In this document: positions 1 through 12,072 of the stretch, piece after piece
Position numbering within the stretch: the stretch's first letter is position 1
Layout: every line of letters starts with the position of its first letter
NCBI RefSeq assembly: GCF_964340395.1
Contig: NC_135562.1
Coordinates: forward strand, 13,435,043-13,499,042
Source of the DNA: Glandiceps talaboti
Taxonomy: Eukaryota; Hemichordata; Enteropneusta; Spengelidae
DNA: 64,000 nucleotides
Direction: 5' to 3'
Notes under the pieces: generated by a model
What the model saw: only the letters and a program-made list of their open reading frames with translations
Told to the model about the DNA's origin: nothing
Database searches by the model: none
Made by a program: the position numbers and the translations under genes

Positions 1-324
1 GGGTGTCCTAGTCCTGATGCATCAGCCAACTCTTCATGTTTATTGGAGACTTCATATTGTGCAACCAATACTGGTTACAGCCAATCAAATGTAGTTACGA
101 AATAAAACCCTGTTGAAATGACCATGACATTAAAATGTTATGCTAATTCATGTTAATAAAGCAGAATATTGGTGCAGAACAATACAATGTATCTAACGGA
201 TTTCTTACACTGTCAAAATAAAAGAATTCAGCAGACTTTTCTGTGAGAAAAGAACAGTGTGAAAGTAACAGGTGGCCTTAAATAGTTATAAAATCATGCA
301 TCGTGTGATTTGATATTCCCACAG

Positions 325-2999
325 GTGGGTTTCCCCTCCCTGACCACTGGCGAAAAATGGCAGAAACAGAACAAATGAAAAGAGTGGTATTGGATGCCCA
401 GTCAAATGAATTCAAAACTGTTGCCACTACCTTCATACAGACTCTTAGATCACCCAATGTTGTACAGGTGAGTCTGCCTTTTATTCAATATTCAATTTTA
501 TTGTTCCAAGACACATTATGAAAGACACCATGGTTATATGCTTACTTTTTGCTTGTTTTGGCTTTATTATATTTGATGAAAGAATTTTTTCATCATTAAA
601 TGCATTTCCATGATCCTCCTAATGATCATTTCGTTCCCATTTTTTTTATCTTTCTTTTGTTATTTTCAATGATTTCATCATGTATTCCTTTCTCTCTTTC
701 TGGTAAATTAAAGTACAATGTACTAAAAAATCTATGCAATATATTTAGATGCAATTATTTTCTTTCTTTTCTGTAGCAAATTGAACGTATTCAGAATCCA
801 AAGCTATATCGACAGTATATGGTACTGAAACAAAACATGGACAGGAAGAACAAGAAAGGAATTAATAACGAAAAGTTACTGTATCATGGTACAGGTGTAG
901 ACAGTGTTGATAAAATAAATCATGGTGGATTCAACAGGATTTATGGAAAGAATGGTGAGAGTCTTCTAAGACACAATGTGTTTTACATTAATAGAATACT
1001 AACAGCCTAACAAGCCTAACAGTATCAGAGGCAACACACACATGATCGTTTCATCATTAATCTAATCGCTTTGAAAAGTAGGAAATTCAATGGCTTTTGC
1101 TGAAACAATTACACAATGACTTAATGATTTTAATGGCTTTAATTGTGTACATTCTTACTGATAAGACAGTAGTACTAGTCTACTTACATGAAAGTACATC
1201 CCAACTATACCCAGCACTTCTATAATTGTTTATTTTGCCAATTTGAAGTCGTCTAAGTGTGTGTAAAAATGTCAGGTCCAATGAGCAGAACAAGTGGCAC
1301 CATTTTTGATAGCTTTACACAACAGGTAAAAGGTAGGTATAAGGCATAACACATTTGCTAAATTCTAACAATGATAATAGAAGTGTCATTTATAAAAACT
1401 GTCAATTAGATTAAGAGAAGAGCTAAGATAGGTCAGAAGCATTTTCATTTAGCTTTTCTCGAAAATTTCTGAAAAATTATTAAAATTGTCAATTATTAGA
1501 CATTGTAAATGTTAATCAGTGGTTGGTATTATCCATAAATAGGACAGAAACAGAGGTTGAGAGCATTGATGTTTGGTGCAGACCCAAAAATCAATTTGAT
1601 TTGGTGTATTGCGAATACAGCTAAAAAAAATATGTTTACCCACAGGTGAATCAATGCTGTTCACAGTGTACAATACATGTAAATAACTAATAACTAAAAC
1701 TATTGTTGTGGCATAAATAACTAATGAAAGATTAAACAGCCCAAAAACAGTCCAATTACAGCTAGTGCAGCCACAAGGACCTCAGGCTCAGTTAGTTTTG
1801 TTTACAAATACAAACAAGTAAAAAACAAAACATAAACAAATAAACAAGTAAACAAACAAAAACTTAAACGTTACCGATAAATGAGTAGATAAATACATGA
1901 ATAAATAACAAACACACACTTGTCAATGTTTTGTTTGTTTACTTGTTTGTATTTGTAAACAAAACTAACTGAGCCTGAGCTCCCTGAGATGCAGCTTTAA
2001 ATAGACCATTACCCGTCTCGCGGGAGACGCCATTGAGTGCATAGCAACCACATTCGGGTGGTCAAGCTGAAGTGTCAACCGCTTAGCAACACCATTGTTC
2101 TCGACGTCACGTACATTGCAATACGTATGATCATGGAAGTATACTTCCATGGTATGATAGATCAAGGGAAGCAAACTTTTAAAGTATGGTTGTAAAAACG
2201 ATGTGCGTATGTGAAATTCATAACTAGCCGTCAGACGTGACGGTGATTTTTGGCCGTCTGGGCGCAGATGAAGATCGGTTGAGATTGACAGTTTCAACAT
2301 GAACTTGAAAATATTACTAGAGTTGGATCCACTCGAGGATCGCAGGCCCTATGGTTGAAAACTTGCATGTCAGGTCGCGAATATTGTATTCCTATTTTTA
2401 AACAACGTCTAAAATTTGATACAATGTCATAACTTTTCCATAGACTTTTTATACGTCGCGTAGCGTCGTCTAAAAACCAACACAACAACGTGTACGCGAT
2501 CACTTTACTGTATAACGTGCTGTTGCTAGGTTATTTGCATATCTCGCGAGATCTGCCGCGAGACGGAAAATACTTTATTATTACATAGAAAAGTATAGTG
2601 CCAAAGAAATTTATCAAGCTATCGACTGAGTATATTGAATTCTAATAATTCCATAATTGCATGTAACAAATATACTAATTGTTTATCATATTGTAATATG
2701 TATTTGCAGCTACAGATTATGGGGCAGGGAGCTATTTTGCTGTGAATTCTAGTTACTCAGCATCTACAACGTATTCACCACCTGATCCAACAACTGGAAA
2801 TAGATATGTATACCAAGCTAAAGTACTGACAGGAGAGTTTACTAGAGGACAACAAGGAATGTTGGTACCACCATCAAAGAGTGGAAGTGATCCAACAGAC
2901 TGCTACGATAGTGTAACTGATAATGTGCAAAATCCATCACTGTTTGTGGTATTCAATGATGTTATGGCCTACCCCGACTATCTTATCACCTTTCGGTAA
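325..2999 (+). CDS. PARP14-like mono-ADP-ribosyltransferase, 3' exons (partial)
   Basis: Three exons (325-467, 777-954, 2710-2999) join in phase and encode the last 202 residues of a protein whose 5' part lies outside the window. The sequence shows the catalytic domain of the PARP family: LPDHWRKM, then IERIQNP, LYHGT (H84 of the visible part), GAGSYFAV (Y115) and NPSLFVVFND (L184). In this family the His and Tyr bind NAD+. A Leu in place of the polymerase Glu marks the H-Y-L type of the PARP14/PARP15 group, which transfers single ADP-ribose units, often in stress or antiviral responses. The stop directly follows DYLITFR, the family's usual C-terminus. Introns start GTGAGT and GTGAGA and end CAG or TAG. 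Upstream macrodomains or WWE domains, if any, cannot be seen. Other PARP14-clade members are possible. Family call is firm; exact orthologue is not. Confidence 0.88.
1781..1979. repeat. 40-bp perfect inverted repeat, MITE-like hairpin in PARP intron
   Basis: Bases 1781-1820 are the exact reverse complement of 1940-1979. Each arm begins CTCAGGCTCAGTTAG. The 119-bp loop is rich in AAAC and AAAT. The arms have no mismatches, which suggests recent origin. I see no clear target-site duplication. Confidence 0.8.
1985..2560. promoter_or_regulatory. CpG-rich block with TCTCGCGAGA motif inside PARP intron
   Basis: This part of the intron has many CpG dinucleotides, unlike its AT-rich surroundings. 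It holds a perfect TCTCGCGAGA palindrome at 2542-2551, the element known in mammals to bind BANP at CpG-island promoters, and a related imperfect palindrome at 2015-2028. It could be an internal promoter or part of an inserted element. The open frames on the minus strand here match no family I know. Confidence 0.35.
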
Positions 3000-5252
3000 A
3001 TCATGACATTAAAGGTGGCTGTGGACAGTTGACAATGAATTAATCAATCAGTCAATCATTCTTAAGTTATCAAATAGCTGAGAAAGATTGAATATTGCTA
3101 TACTTAGTATACTTGTAGACCCTAGAGTGATGCTCATGCTAGGGTCATTAATACACACCTAAAATTCCCCCCAAAAAAGTGGTAAGGGGTTGTGTTTATG
3201 CGTTAAATTCATACGATTGTACATACTCCTCTTGTGAAAAAGTATTACTTTAAATTATATATTCAATCCTCAAACTGTCTGTCTTTCTTGGCTTCCATTT
3301 TATGAAGCAATCAAAGATGAACGTATGCCACATCATTTAAATTTCCCCTTATCGCAGATCCTATGCAGACCCTGTAACATTCTACAGTGTAGGTACACAT
3401 GTCAGCTAAAATGGCAGTGTTGTAACAGAAATGTAGCCACAGACCTGTTACTGAGGTGCGACTACATTGTTGTGAATATTGCTGTGGGTACACTTCTGGT
3501 ACACAAATATCACTATGTACACAGATATACAGCACAGGGTCTAAATCTGTATTTTCTGCATATGACAGTACATGTGTGTACACAACTCTGGTGCCCACAG
3601 TTGTTGTACATAGTTGTGTCACAGGTCTGATTTTTTCACAGTGTAATAATTGTATATGCACATGTTGACCTTTATATAAAAAATATTGTATGTATCATAT
3701 GCCAGGTTCTGGAATATAGTTAATAATTAATTTACTATCTTGTATACATACATACCAGCATGCACATGAAATCTTATCAAATTCCTAGACCCTGTAATAC
3801 AACTTGTTTAATACCCCGTTACAAGATCTGCAGAGGGCCTTTTGAAGGGATGTCCTGTAATCTGCCTATAGACATCTAAGCCGTTTGTAGATTTTGTTTT
3901 TTCCTCTTTAACTTCTGATAGAAATAGTCCACTTATATCTCTAATCCATTCATATTATGAATACCAGTATAATGTTTAGTATACATTTTGTAATTTTCTC
4001 TGTTGATTACTCACTGCTACATGTACATGTATTTGAATGATGTAGATCGCAAAGCTCAGACTTGTTACTGTGTTTTTTTTGTGCTGGTATTGTAATCATT
4101 CAAAATCATTTGATGAATTTTGAATTCATGTAATTTGATCAGGTTTTAGATTTCCCTTTTTGTGGTCTTAGAAGGTAGCTATACATGTTCATTATTTTGC
4201 TGGACGATACTTATGAATGAGCTTAGTAAAATTCCAGTTGCCATAACTTAAATGTACTCTGTTGATTTTTGCGTGTTGACAAATACATCAAACCTTATAC
4301 TGGCATGTTAAAAGTGTTCAATATATCTGACTGGCTGAGTTATGTACATTCAACTCATCATTAATGGTACTGTCTACACTGGCTTGATAACAACTGTGAA
4401 AGTGAGATGGAAATTTTAGTCAATTAGTCAAAAAATTGTAATTTTTTGAAATATGGATAGGGTTTGATGAGTAGATTATCATATATGCATTGACCAGCAA
4501 GTATAGCATAAAGTGAAAAATAATAAAATTATGAAAAAAATTATTTTCAGTTTCAGCGATTGGGAGGCTTGGGAAAAGGGTATTGAGGTTATTTTAGATG
4601 AAATGTCATCAAATGCATTAAAAATCAGATCTTGAAGTTATCAATGTACGTTTTGATCTTACATCTTAAATATAAACTTAAAATCTCTGTCATGAAGATT
4701 TTTGTATCAAAGGTTGTACTCTTAACATAAAATAAATAAACAGAAATCTATGTATGACTGTCCATGTTTGTCAAATTGTTTCCATGAATTCATGCTGGTG
4801 CTGTGACATAGTTACCTTAATGTTTTGTTGGAACGGTTAAGGGTGATTTTTAAGAGTTCCAATTGCTTTTGCCGACACCCAGTTTTCAATTCTCAAAAAT
4901 AAATGTATTGTTCCTTGATGGGGTAGGTATGAGAAGTGGGTGATGTTAGTTCCTCTGTTTTTCAGATGTAATCATCAGTGTAAACATTCAAGTCCCCTAA
5001 AATATAGACTGCAAGATCGTGCAGTCACCATGAAGGCCACCCTACTGTGGGTATCATAAGCTTGGAATTAAACCAACATCCATTGAATTTGATGCAGTAT
5101 GGATGGTTATAAACAAATTCCTAAAGCTTAACATGGATCACATCATTTACAATTTCTTTCCTTTTTACAGCTAATGCAAATAACCTGTGCGCAACTGTTT
5201 ACATGTACAAATTGTACACAAAGGGAGGACCTGGGAGTTTCATTTCAGGTTT
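3000..5252. other. Intergenic stretch, no gene recognised
   Basis: It follows the PARP stop codon and should hold its 3' untranslated region. Bases 3311-3668 contain overlapping open frames on both strands and many short quasi-palindromes built from GTACA and ACAGT words, perhaps an old hairpin element. I see no coding signature. Confidence 0.5.
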
Positions 5253-5261
5253 GGGACTATG

Positions 5262-5398
5262 TAGTCTTGCTGCTAGACCCCACAGGCTTTTCTGCTCACT
5301 GTCAAGGCTAGTGGGGGCGACAGCTTTCACCTTCGATTGTAAGCCACATTCAGAAACAGAGTGTTGAGAAGAAAGCCTGAGGTCTAGCAGCTAGACTA
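5262..5398. mobile_element. 137-bp MITE with 9-bp target-site duplication
   Basis: The ends are imperfect inverted repeats of about 28 bp, starting TAGTCTTGCTGCTAGACC on the left and TAGTCTAGCTGCTAGACC when the right end is read inward. The 9-mer GGGACTATG flanks it directly at 5253-5261 and 5399-5407. A short non-coding hairpin with a 9-bp duplication fits a Mutator-like MITE; an 8-bp reading would fit hAT. Confidence 0.8.
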
Positions 5399-5517
5399 GG
5401 GACTATGTAGCATGGCTATATTGCATGTTTCCTATCGTGTCACAGTGTGATATCACAAGCTCTTCTACTATGTCCATAGTCCATTCCAGAGTCATCCAGG
5501 CACTAAGTCATGGAATA

Positions 5518-5645
<128 letters not shown>

Positions 5646-5882
5646 TGTTGTAGTGTCATTGGTCTTGGGGTCACTGACGAACCACAGAGACTCACACTTG
5701 TTGCATCCCTAGAGACATTATTTGCATCCAAGTTTCAATCCTCTTTTAAATGATTGAAATAATTGTACGGACACTGTGTGTGTGGACAGAAAACTCATAG
5801 CCGTTTTGCATTACCGGCTAGTCATGACTTCACCCATACACCTTACACAACTGTATACGTTAACCAAAAACATGCAAATATT

Positions 5883-5924
5883 ACTACTACTACTACTACT
5901 ACTAGTAGTAGTAGTAGTAGTAGT
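5883..5924. repeat. (ACT)n/(AGT)n perfect palindrome
   Basis: Seven ACT-type triplets are followed at once by seven AGT-type triplets, giving two 21-bp arms with no spacer, centred on ACTAGT. The sequence could form a cruciform. Confidence 0.95.
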
Positions 5925-6389
5925 CGGTGGGCACCAGAATTATAGACAGTTTCGCCCATTCTATTCTCCATCATGTTTGGCATCTTCTCGCAAACCGTGA
6001 TATCCCTTGCAAGTGTATTTCTGTCTGCGTATGTTCTTTATGAAAATATATAAAAAATACAATAATGATTTAAAATTTATTACGGGAATGCCAAATAATA
6101 ATTTTCATGACTATTAAAAAATTGGGTATAAAGGCTTTTTCCTGTGTTCTTGAATTGTATATAAATATATATGCAGTGACATCATTTTATAATAATAATA
6201 ATCAATTATAAAACAAAAATGAAAACACTTGGCATGGGCAATACAGCTTATAGACAAATCGTGTCCGGAAATATAAAAAATTGACCCAGTACAGAGAGAC
6301 TTGCTTGAAAATGATCGCCACAACTAAACTACTGTCAAGCCACTATGTCGAGACAGATAGCTTAGTCTGTAGGCTACGTAATCGGGGGA

Positions 6390-6390
<1 letters not shown>

Positions 6391-6447
<57 letters not shown>
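6391..6447. repeat. (TA)n microsatellite
   Basis: About 28 uninterrupted TA units. Confidence 0.97.
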
Positions 6448-6452
<5 letters not shown>

Positions 6453-6790
6453 ACGTGTAAATAGTGAATCGTTAATATTTTAACTTGTGTGAAAATGGTG
6501 AATACATCTTTTTTAAACATGTAAATGTTGCGAATATTGTGTATATTGGTGAATGATCATTATTTTCGAACGTGAATAGCAAACGTTAATAAATTGAAAA
6601 CATGAATCGTGAATGACATAATTTTGCTTGAATGAAAATAGTGAATTTATTTTTGATATTGGTGAATTTACACAAGATTTACTGTTGAATGGTAAATTAC
6701 ATGAATATTTGGGTGAACGTGAATTGATATTTGGAGATACTGAATGGGGAATTAGAGTTTTACTTCCTGGTGAATGGTGATCTAAGAGGG
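6448..6790. repeat. Degenerate GTGAAT-word repeat
   Basis: The word GTGAAT or a one-base variant recurs more than a dozen times with irregular spacing of about 15-35 bp. It looks like a decayed short tandem array. A poly-C tract follows near 6799. Confidence 0.55.
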
Positions 6791-6909
6791 GTATAAACCC
6801 CCCCCCCACCCCATTACATATAATGTGGTTACAACCCATATCCATTCACATATACCGACACTTCTTATCTAACAATATCTTAAAGGCTTTCTGTCATAAC
6901 TAGTTGAAA

Positions 6910-7390
6910 AAAAGTTTAGCCGCTTACAACTCCCTTTGACCACACAAATGAAATTCGAACAGAACTGAGATACACAATGTAATAGTGTTATGAGCGCACA
7001 GTTGTACAAAGTGATTGACTTGTTTGTCAGGTGTAAAGCCTACTGCTATATAGCATCACGATCATACTTAACATTCAAGTGCATAGACTACAATGCACAC
7101 CTCAGTTCACTACAAACATTGTTTTTATTGTAGCCTGGTACTGATACACAAAAGTAAATGAAAATACAATGTATTGTACATACCTCGGACAAAGGCCACC
7201 AAACTGGAGACCAGCTAGGATGATGGAAAAACGAGGAAGTTCCCAACATGTTCAGATTCTGTGATGTAGAAGAGTTCAGCACTGGAATAAAACAACAACA
7301 TCAACACAAAAACAACAAGCAAGATCACTCGGTCTATGTCTCTTGTCGAGGCATGGCTTCGAGAACATCCAGACACAAAAATGTACACTT
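6910..7390. other. Intergenic stretch, no gene recognised
   Basis: AT-rich sequence between the GTGAAT array and the first R540 repeat. Open frames are short and without family motifs. Confidence 0.5.
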
Positions 7391-7942
7391 GGTGCGACAC
7401 AAATACATGTAACACGGTAGCTTCTATACTTCATCTTCGAAGACTACTACAACTTCTATTTCTTGTAATCTCTGATCATAACTGTCTCTATCTCTATTTC
7501 TTTACCGTCTTCTTAGTCTCCCTCAAGGTCCTGGACTATGGAATTGTAACAGTTCCTTATTCCAGGATCCCGAGATTATGAAGTGTCGAAGAACATTACA
7601 AACAGTGGCGAACATTACAATCACTTTTGAGAACTTGGGAGACTTGTGGGATGATACAAAATCGTATAAAATCTCTCTTTAAAAACACGCCTATGAGAAA
7701 GCAAAAACTCGCAAGGCTGAGTATACTCCTCTCTTCATGAGGAGTTAGACAAATAAATCAAGAAGTTACATGTAAATCAGAGTGATAGAACAAAACAACA
7801 CTTGACAACTATATATCAGGAAATAAAACAAAAACTTATATATATCAGATACAATTTGACCCATGAAACAGTAGGCACTTACTTATGGGTCAAATTGCAT
7901 CTGATATATAGAAGCCATAACATGAAGGGGTGCCACTGATAA
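7391..7942. repeat. Interspersed repeat R540, copy 1
   Basis: About 552 bp that recur with roughly 95% identity by eye at 27867-28415. Both copies start GGTGCGACACAAATACATG and end at GGGGTGCCACTGATAA. Near its 3' end sits a hairpin (arms about 7837-7864 and 7884-7910) built on the word TTTGACCCAT. No protein is recognised; class is unknown. Confidence 0.85.
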
Positions 7943-8112
7943 TCACCAGTGATCACCTTGTCAAGTGTGATTTCTTTGCTTGTGCAGACATAAAAGTTGT
8001 CTACTTTCACACACACACACACACACACACATGGCAATGCGGATGTGACCTTTGCAGTCATGTCTTTGTAGTCATGTGATTGAAAACTTTACATAGTTCT
8101 GTAGCAGATTAC
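7884..8112. repeat. Interspersed repeat R3, copy 1
   Basis: The stretch from TTATGGGTCAAATTGCATC to TTCTGTAGCAGATT recurs at 32605-32820, and its second half at 19556-19690. This copy carries an expanded CA run near 8010-8030. In the other two places it directly precedes the composite repeat L; here it precedes X1. Confidence 0.75.
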
Positions 8113-8113
8113 A

Positions 8114-8143
8114 GGACCTGCACAAAGATGGTCCTGACCTCAG
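8114..8143. repeat. 30-bp unit next to X1
   Basis: A single copy of a unit built on GCACAAAGATGG and CCTGAC. Three tandem copies lie at 11985-12068, between X1 and X2, so the unit marks the same side of both transposon copies. Confidence 0.7.
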
Positions 8144-8154
8144 GATTTGCGACT

Positions 8155-10952
8155 TTACAGCAAGTAGAGAATGTTTATCACCCTTGTCTTGAAGATATTG
8201 GTCCATTTCTTCTTTTGTCCTCCATACTCCATGACATCTTTAGTTACTTGTTCACGCTTTTCAAGAGCCATCTTCTCTTTGGCCATCTTTTCTTCTTTTC
8301 GTTGTTTCAGAAGAAGAATATGCTTGGCTTTGATGTCAGCTTTCCGTTCCTTGTACTTGGACAAAACATGTGATACTCTATGTCTAGCCCTTTCCATTAC
8401 TTTTGCTTTTTTTCATCTTCAAGAGAATCCAACCATTGAAGTGTTTTGTTACTTGCAAAAGGGATCATGCCTTCTAAAGCAATTGTGTTTGCATTAGGTG
8501 TTTCACGTTGTAGCCTATCAAGGCTAGCAAAGTCCCTTTCACTGACTATGTTGCTGGAACTCACGGTTGTTGATTCTGCTGAAGATTTGCAGTACTCAAT
8601 TCATGGAATTCCCCCCCCCCCCCGCAAGTAATCACCAAGTTGTTTTCGTATTATTATCTGGAAATTCAAACAGCAAATCTCGAGTGCTTCACGTGTGAGA
8701 ATTTCGAACTCACTATCACATGGTTGAAATAGAGACTTGAACACTTCATCGTGGTCTTTCATCGAATCATCCGGAAATAATTCCTTTCCCTCCAACAAAT
8801 TTGATGCATCTTCTGCATATTCTTTCATATACAAACTCAATTTAAACCACATGTCATTGAGATCAAGAATGTGGTTAGCTTTTTCAATCTGCCTCCAAAT
8901 GGGGCTAGTGATCAACTTATTAATGATACCCAAAGCACGACACCCAGCAATATAGACTGGAGACCCAAGGTATGTCTCTACAGCCGAAACCAACCTGCTT
9001 TTCTGACCTGGGCAGAAATAGTTGTTTATAAAATTTGTGATGTGTTTATGATGATAAACGGCTGCTCCCAGGCTAAATAATATATTTATACGATGGCCGT
9101 GAAATGTGCGAAGTTTACTTGTGACTGGATGGGAAAACCTGTTCAGGTAAGTGTTAAATAAAGCCTCATATCCAGATTTTTCATCGGCTCCAGGAACACA
9201 CAGTTTGGTAGTTGCACGAATTGAACGGTACTGCTGTTGCAATGCTGATCTGATGTAGGTTGACAATCGAAAGCAAGCTCTCCCCACACTTTCAAAGTAG
9301 ACTCTGCCTGGGAACCAAGATTGACTAAGACATGAAGGTTGCACTTGAAGTCGTTCAGCTGGATCATTTTTTTTCTGACATCAATCGACATGGTTTCAAA
9401 GTTAGCTGTCACTAATGGTAAACACTGATCATGCCAAACTTCTAACTTTGTTTTAAGAGACGAGTTAACAATGTGACGATCTGACATCATATTTTTTATG
9501 GTTTTCAGTAACTCTGCTGTTTTCTGATCTATACATGTGTGTTCATCTTCAACAAGTTCAGCCATGTCATGAAGTTGAGTTTTTATCATGTCATAGAAGC
9601 TTTGTGTGTCACCTTGAACAAGCTCACTTATTCCTAAACTATACTGACCAGCATTGGTACCTACTTGAACTCCTCCATATTCTACACCACTCCGTTTTGT
9701 CCCATCCATGTGAAGAATGTTACTTGAGCTGGACAACATGGCATCTGCAGCTTGCATTTGAGATATCAATTTAGCTTCAATGGGCATTGTTTCTGCAAAT
9801 GTTCGATTCGGAAGACGGTCAACTTGAATGTTGCCCAATTTTTCTAGTACAAGGTGGACGATGCGCTCCACATTTGCAACACCAACATTCATCGAAAGGA
9901 GGGTGGCATATACTTCGCGGACAGTAGTGCTGTATTTCCCCCCATGAAAAGTTCATATAAATTATGTGCATTAAGACTACTGGAAGTGGGAAGTGACTGA
10001 CTATATTGTACTTTTTCTTGTAGTTCACAGATTTGGTTTTGGTAGAAGCTGACATCTTGTTTTAATTTAACTTGGAACCCTTTTCTTTCTGTAATTTTAT
10101 TCTTGACTTGTAGTAAGAACTCTGTTTTTGTGCTCTTATCTTCTCTGCAGTCATCTGGTCAAGTTTTTTTCTCGAGCTGTACTAATGTACCTGTAAGTAT
10201 TTTTACCGTGCAATCCTTTTGTTGTATGACCTCTTTCAGCTGTTTGACATTCTGGTCTGTCCTCGACTCTCTCCTCTGAAAATTTCGTGGTTTGAAATGT
10301 TTTAACTTAGTTGTGAGCTCTTTTATTGTCTCTGTATTATCTCTACACTTCTCATTTAATCTATCAACTTCTGCAGTGTTAGCAGATGTATTATTCAATG
10401 TCTCAGCAAGTGTGTTGACTGTGTCATTTTGAAGTGAGAGCTGATGTTCAACCTGGTGAAGTTTCCTGGTGAATTCTTCTTTCTCCCCTGCACAAGCAGC
10501 ATCTGTACATTTGTGTGTTGCCTGTATACTTGGACTTGTGCACTTTTTGGAAGGGTGTATTCTTTTACCTCTATTGATTTTCCAAGTTTGCATTTCTTAA
10601 GATACAGACGATACCACTGGCATTTGAGAGCACACTCAATAGGTAACTTATTATCTTCAAGTCCAAACATCTGTCTCATCCATTGACGTACCAACCGCCA
10701 TGGTAGACACTGAATTGCGTCTTCTGAATGCTCTGAGTCTGGGTTAAACATAAGCAAAACTTTAGGCAGGTTCTCTTGAATACTGTATCCATTTTCATCA
10801 AGGGATTGCAAGATTCTTTCATACACAGCATAGGTGACAGGATAATCTGCTACATTTATTTCAGTATTAACCTCTCTATTCACTAACGGGGTAATATTTT
10901 TTTGTAGGATATCTAAATTACATGTGTCACTGTGTTCTTCTAAGTAAGCCAT
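8155..10952 (-). pseudogene. X1: decayed RNase H-fold transposase of unnamed family
   Basis: The reading frame is broken by several frameshifts. In order from the N-terminus it shows: a segment starting MAYLEEHSDTCNLDILQ; a coiled coil rich in Leu, Glu and Lys (about 10160-10490); YSTTVREVYATLLSMNVG; a core with HMDGT, then MMSDRH, then a CNLH motif; a helical region with FHGHRINILFSLG and SPIWRQIE; and a basic C-terminal helix (8155-8397). A first Asp, a second Asp followed by CxxH, and a later Trp/Glu helix are the layout of cut-and-paste transposases with an inserted domain, as in hAT and relatives. I recognise the pattern from unnamed repetitive proteins of marine animals but cannot name the superfamily. 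Compared with X2 it lacks about 220 bp near 10738 and has a longer C run at 8611-8623, which shifts the frame. Transposase identity is inferred. Confidence 0.7.
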
Positions 10953-11453
10953 ATCCTAAAAGACAGAAGAATACAACTAAATACATGTGTTTTGTTTTCC
11001 TTTCAGATAGCTTAATGTACAATAAATTGGAATGACCATGCCATAGTAATGATAAAGAATGATAATTGATTGTGTATAAAATGTTATTTCAATACTTTGT
11101 TTTAGATATTTATTTTGAAATATATGACAGCACAATTTGATCCTGTCATTCTGAATGAACAATATTGAACGGATGTTGATTTGATAAGCATGTCATGAAA
11201 TTTGGGAACATCAACATAAAACATAGGCAAGCCTCTACATATAGCAGACGACAGCTTGCTGCTTCGTATGTTAGTATAATATACATAGCAAACGACATTA
11301 CAACAGTTCATTTTCAGAGCATAAAATCGTATTTAATAACACTACAAATGATAGTGGTCATTATGTTGAAATAAGAAAATGTAACCACGATAGAAAAACG
11401 CAAATGTGTGTCGATTGAATATTGTTTTACGCGATAAACACACTTTGATCATA

Positions 11454-11486
11454 CCGGAAGTTCAAATCTGTGGGTGCCGCCATGTT
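11454..11486 (-). promoter_or_regulatory. ETS- and YY1-like sites upstream of X1
   Basis: On the coding (minus) strand AACATGGCGGC (11476-11486) is followed by CTTCCGG (11454-11460), about 500 bp upstream of the first Met. Both are typical animal core-promoter motifs. Both are kept in X2. Confidence 0.5.
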
Positions 11487-11984
11487 GAACATTACCCACA
11501 AGTCCACACTCCGGAGAGTACTCGCTCGAATTTTCGATCTGCATAACCTACAAATACGCTTGATTAATCACTGAGCTCTCGTAAATTTGACATTATATGT
11601 ACAAAAATCTAAAAGAAATAACATTGAACTATGTACCAAAGTCTAAAATCAGCAAGTTTTGACTCCTGATCAGGTCAAACTTTTTGGGTCAACCTTTCAA
11701 CTTGTCGACAATATACAACACCCTCTGTATGTGAAATAACTTTGGATCTCGTGAGAAACCCTGGGATCTCAGCTCTCTAATAAGTGGTCGATGTAATGAA
11801 TATTCTGACTGGCTCATTGATGGAAATGCATTAGAAGTTAGGCATAAAAAAAAAATAAGTCACGGCCATGTTCAAACTTACCACCGGCGACCCGGATTTG
11901 GGTGCATTTTCAATTTATAATTTCAAAGTAATTAATTAAACAACACAAACAAAAGTAACATTTTCTAAAAGCCCTTGATTTATA

Positions 11985-12068
11985 TGGCAAGCACACGGAT
12001 GGCCCTGACTACAGGGCCAGCACAAAGATGGCTCTGACCACAGGGTCAGCACAAAGATGGCCCTGACT
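11985..12068. repeat. Three tandem 30-bp units
   Basis: Three imperfect copies of a unit containing GCACAAAGATGG and CTGACCACAGGG sit exactly at the junction of X1 and X2. Confidence 0.8.
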
Positions 12069-12072
12069 ATTG

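Noticed and set aside
1965-2503. Two minus-strand open frames in the PARP intron
   Set aside because: No recognisable domain, no splice context; the CpG-rich composition reduces stop codons by itself.
3311-3668. Overlapping open frames on both strands
   Set aside because: Sense and antisense frames of equal length over repetitive GTACA/ACAGT words look like chance in a hairpin-like repeat.
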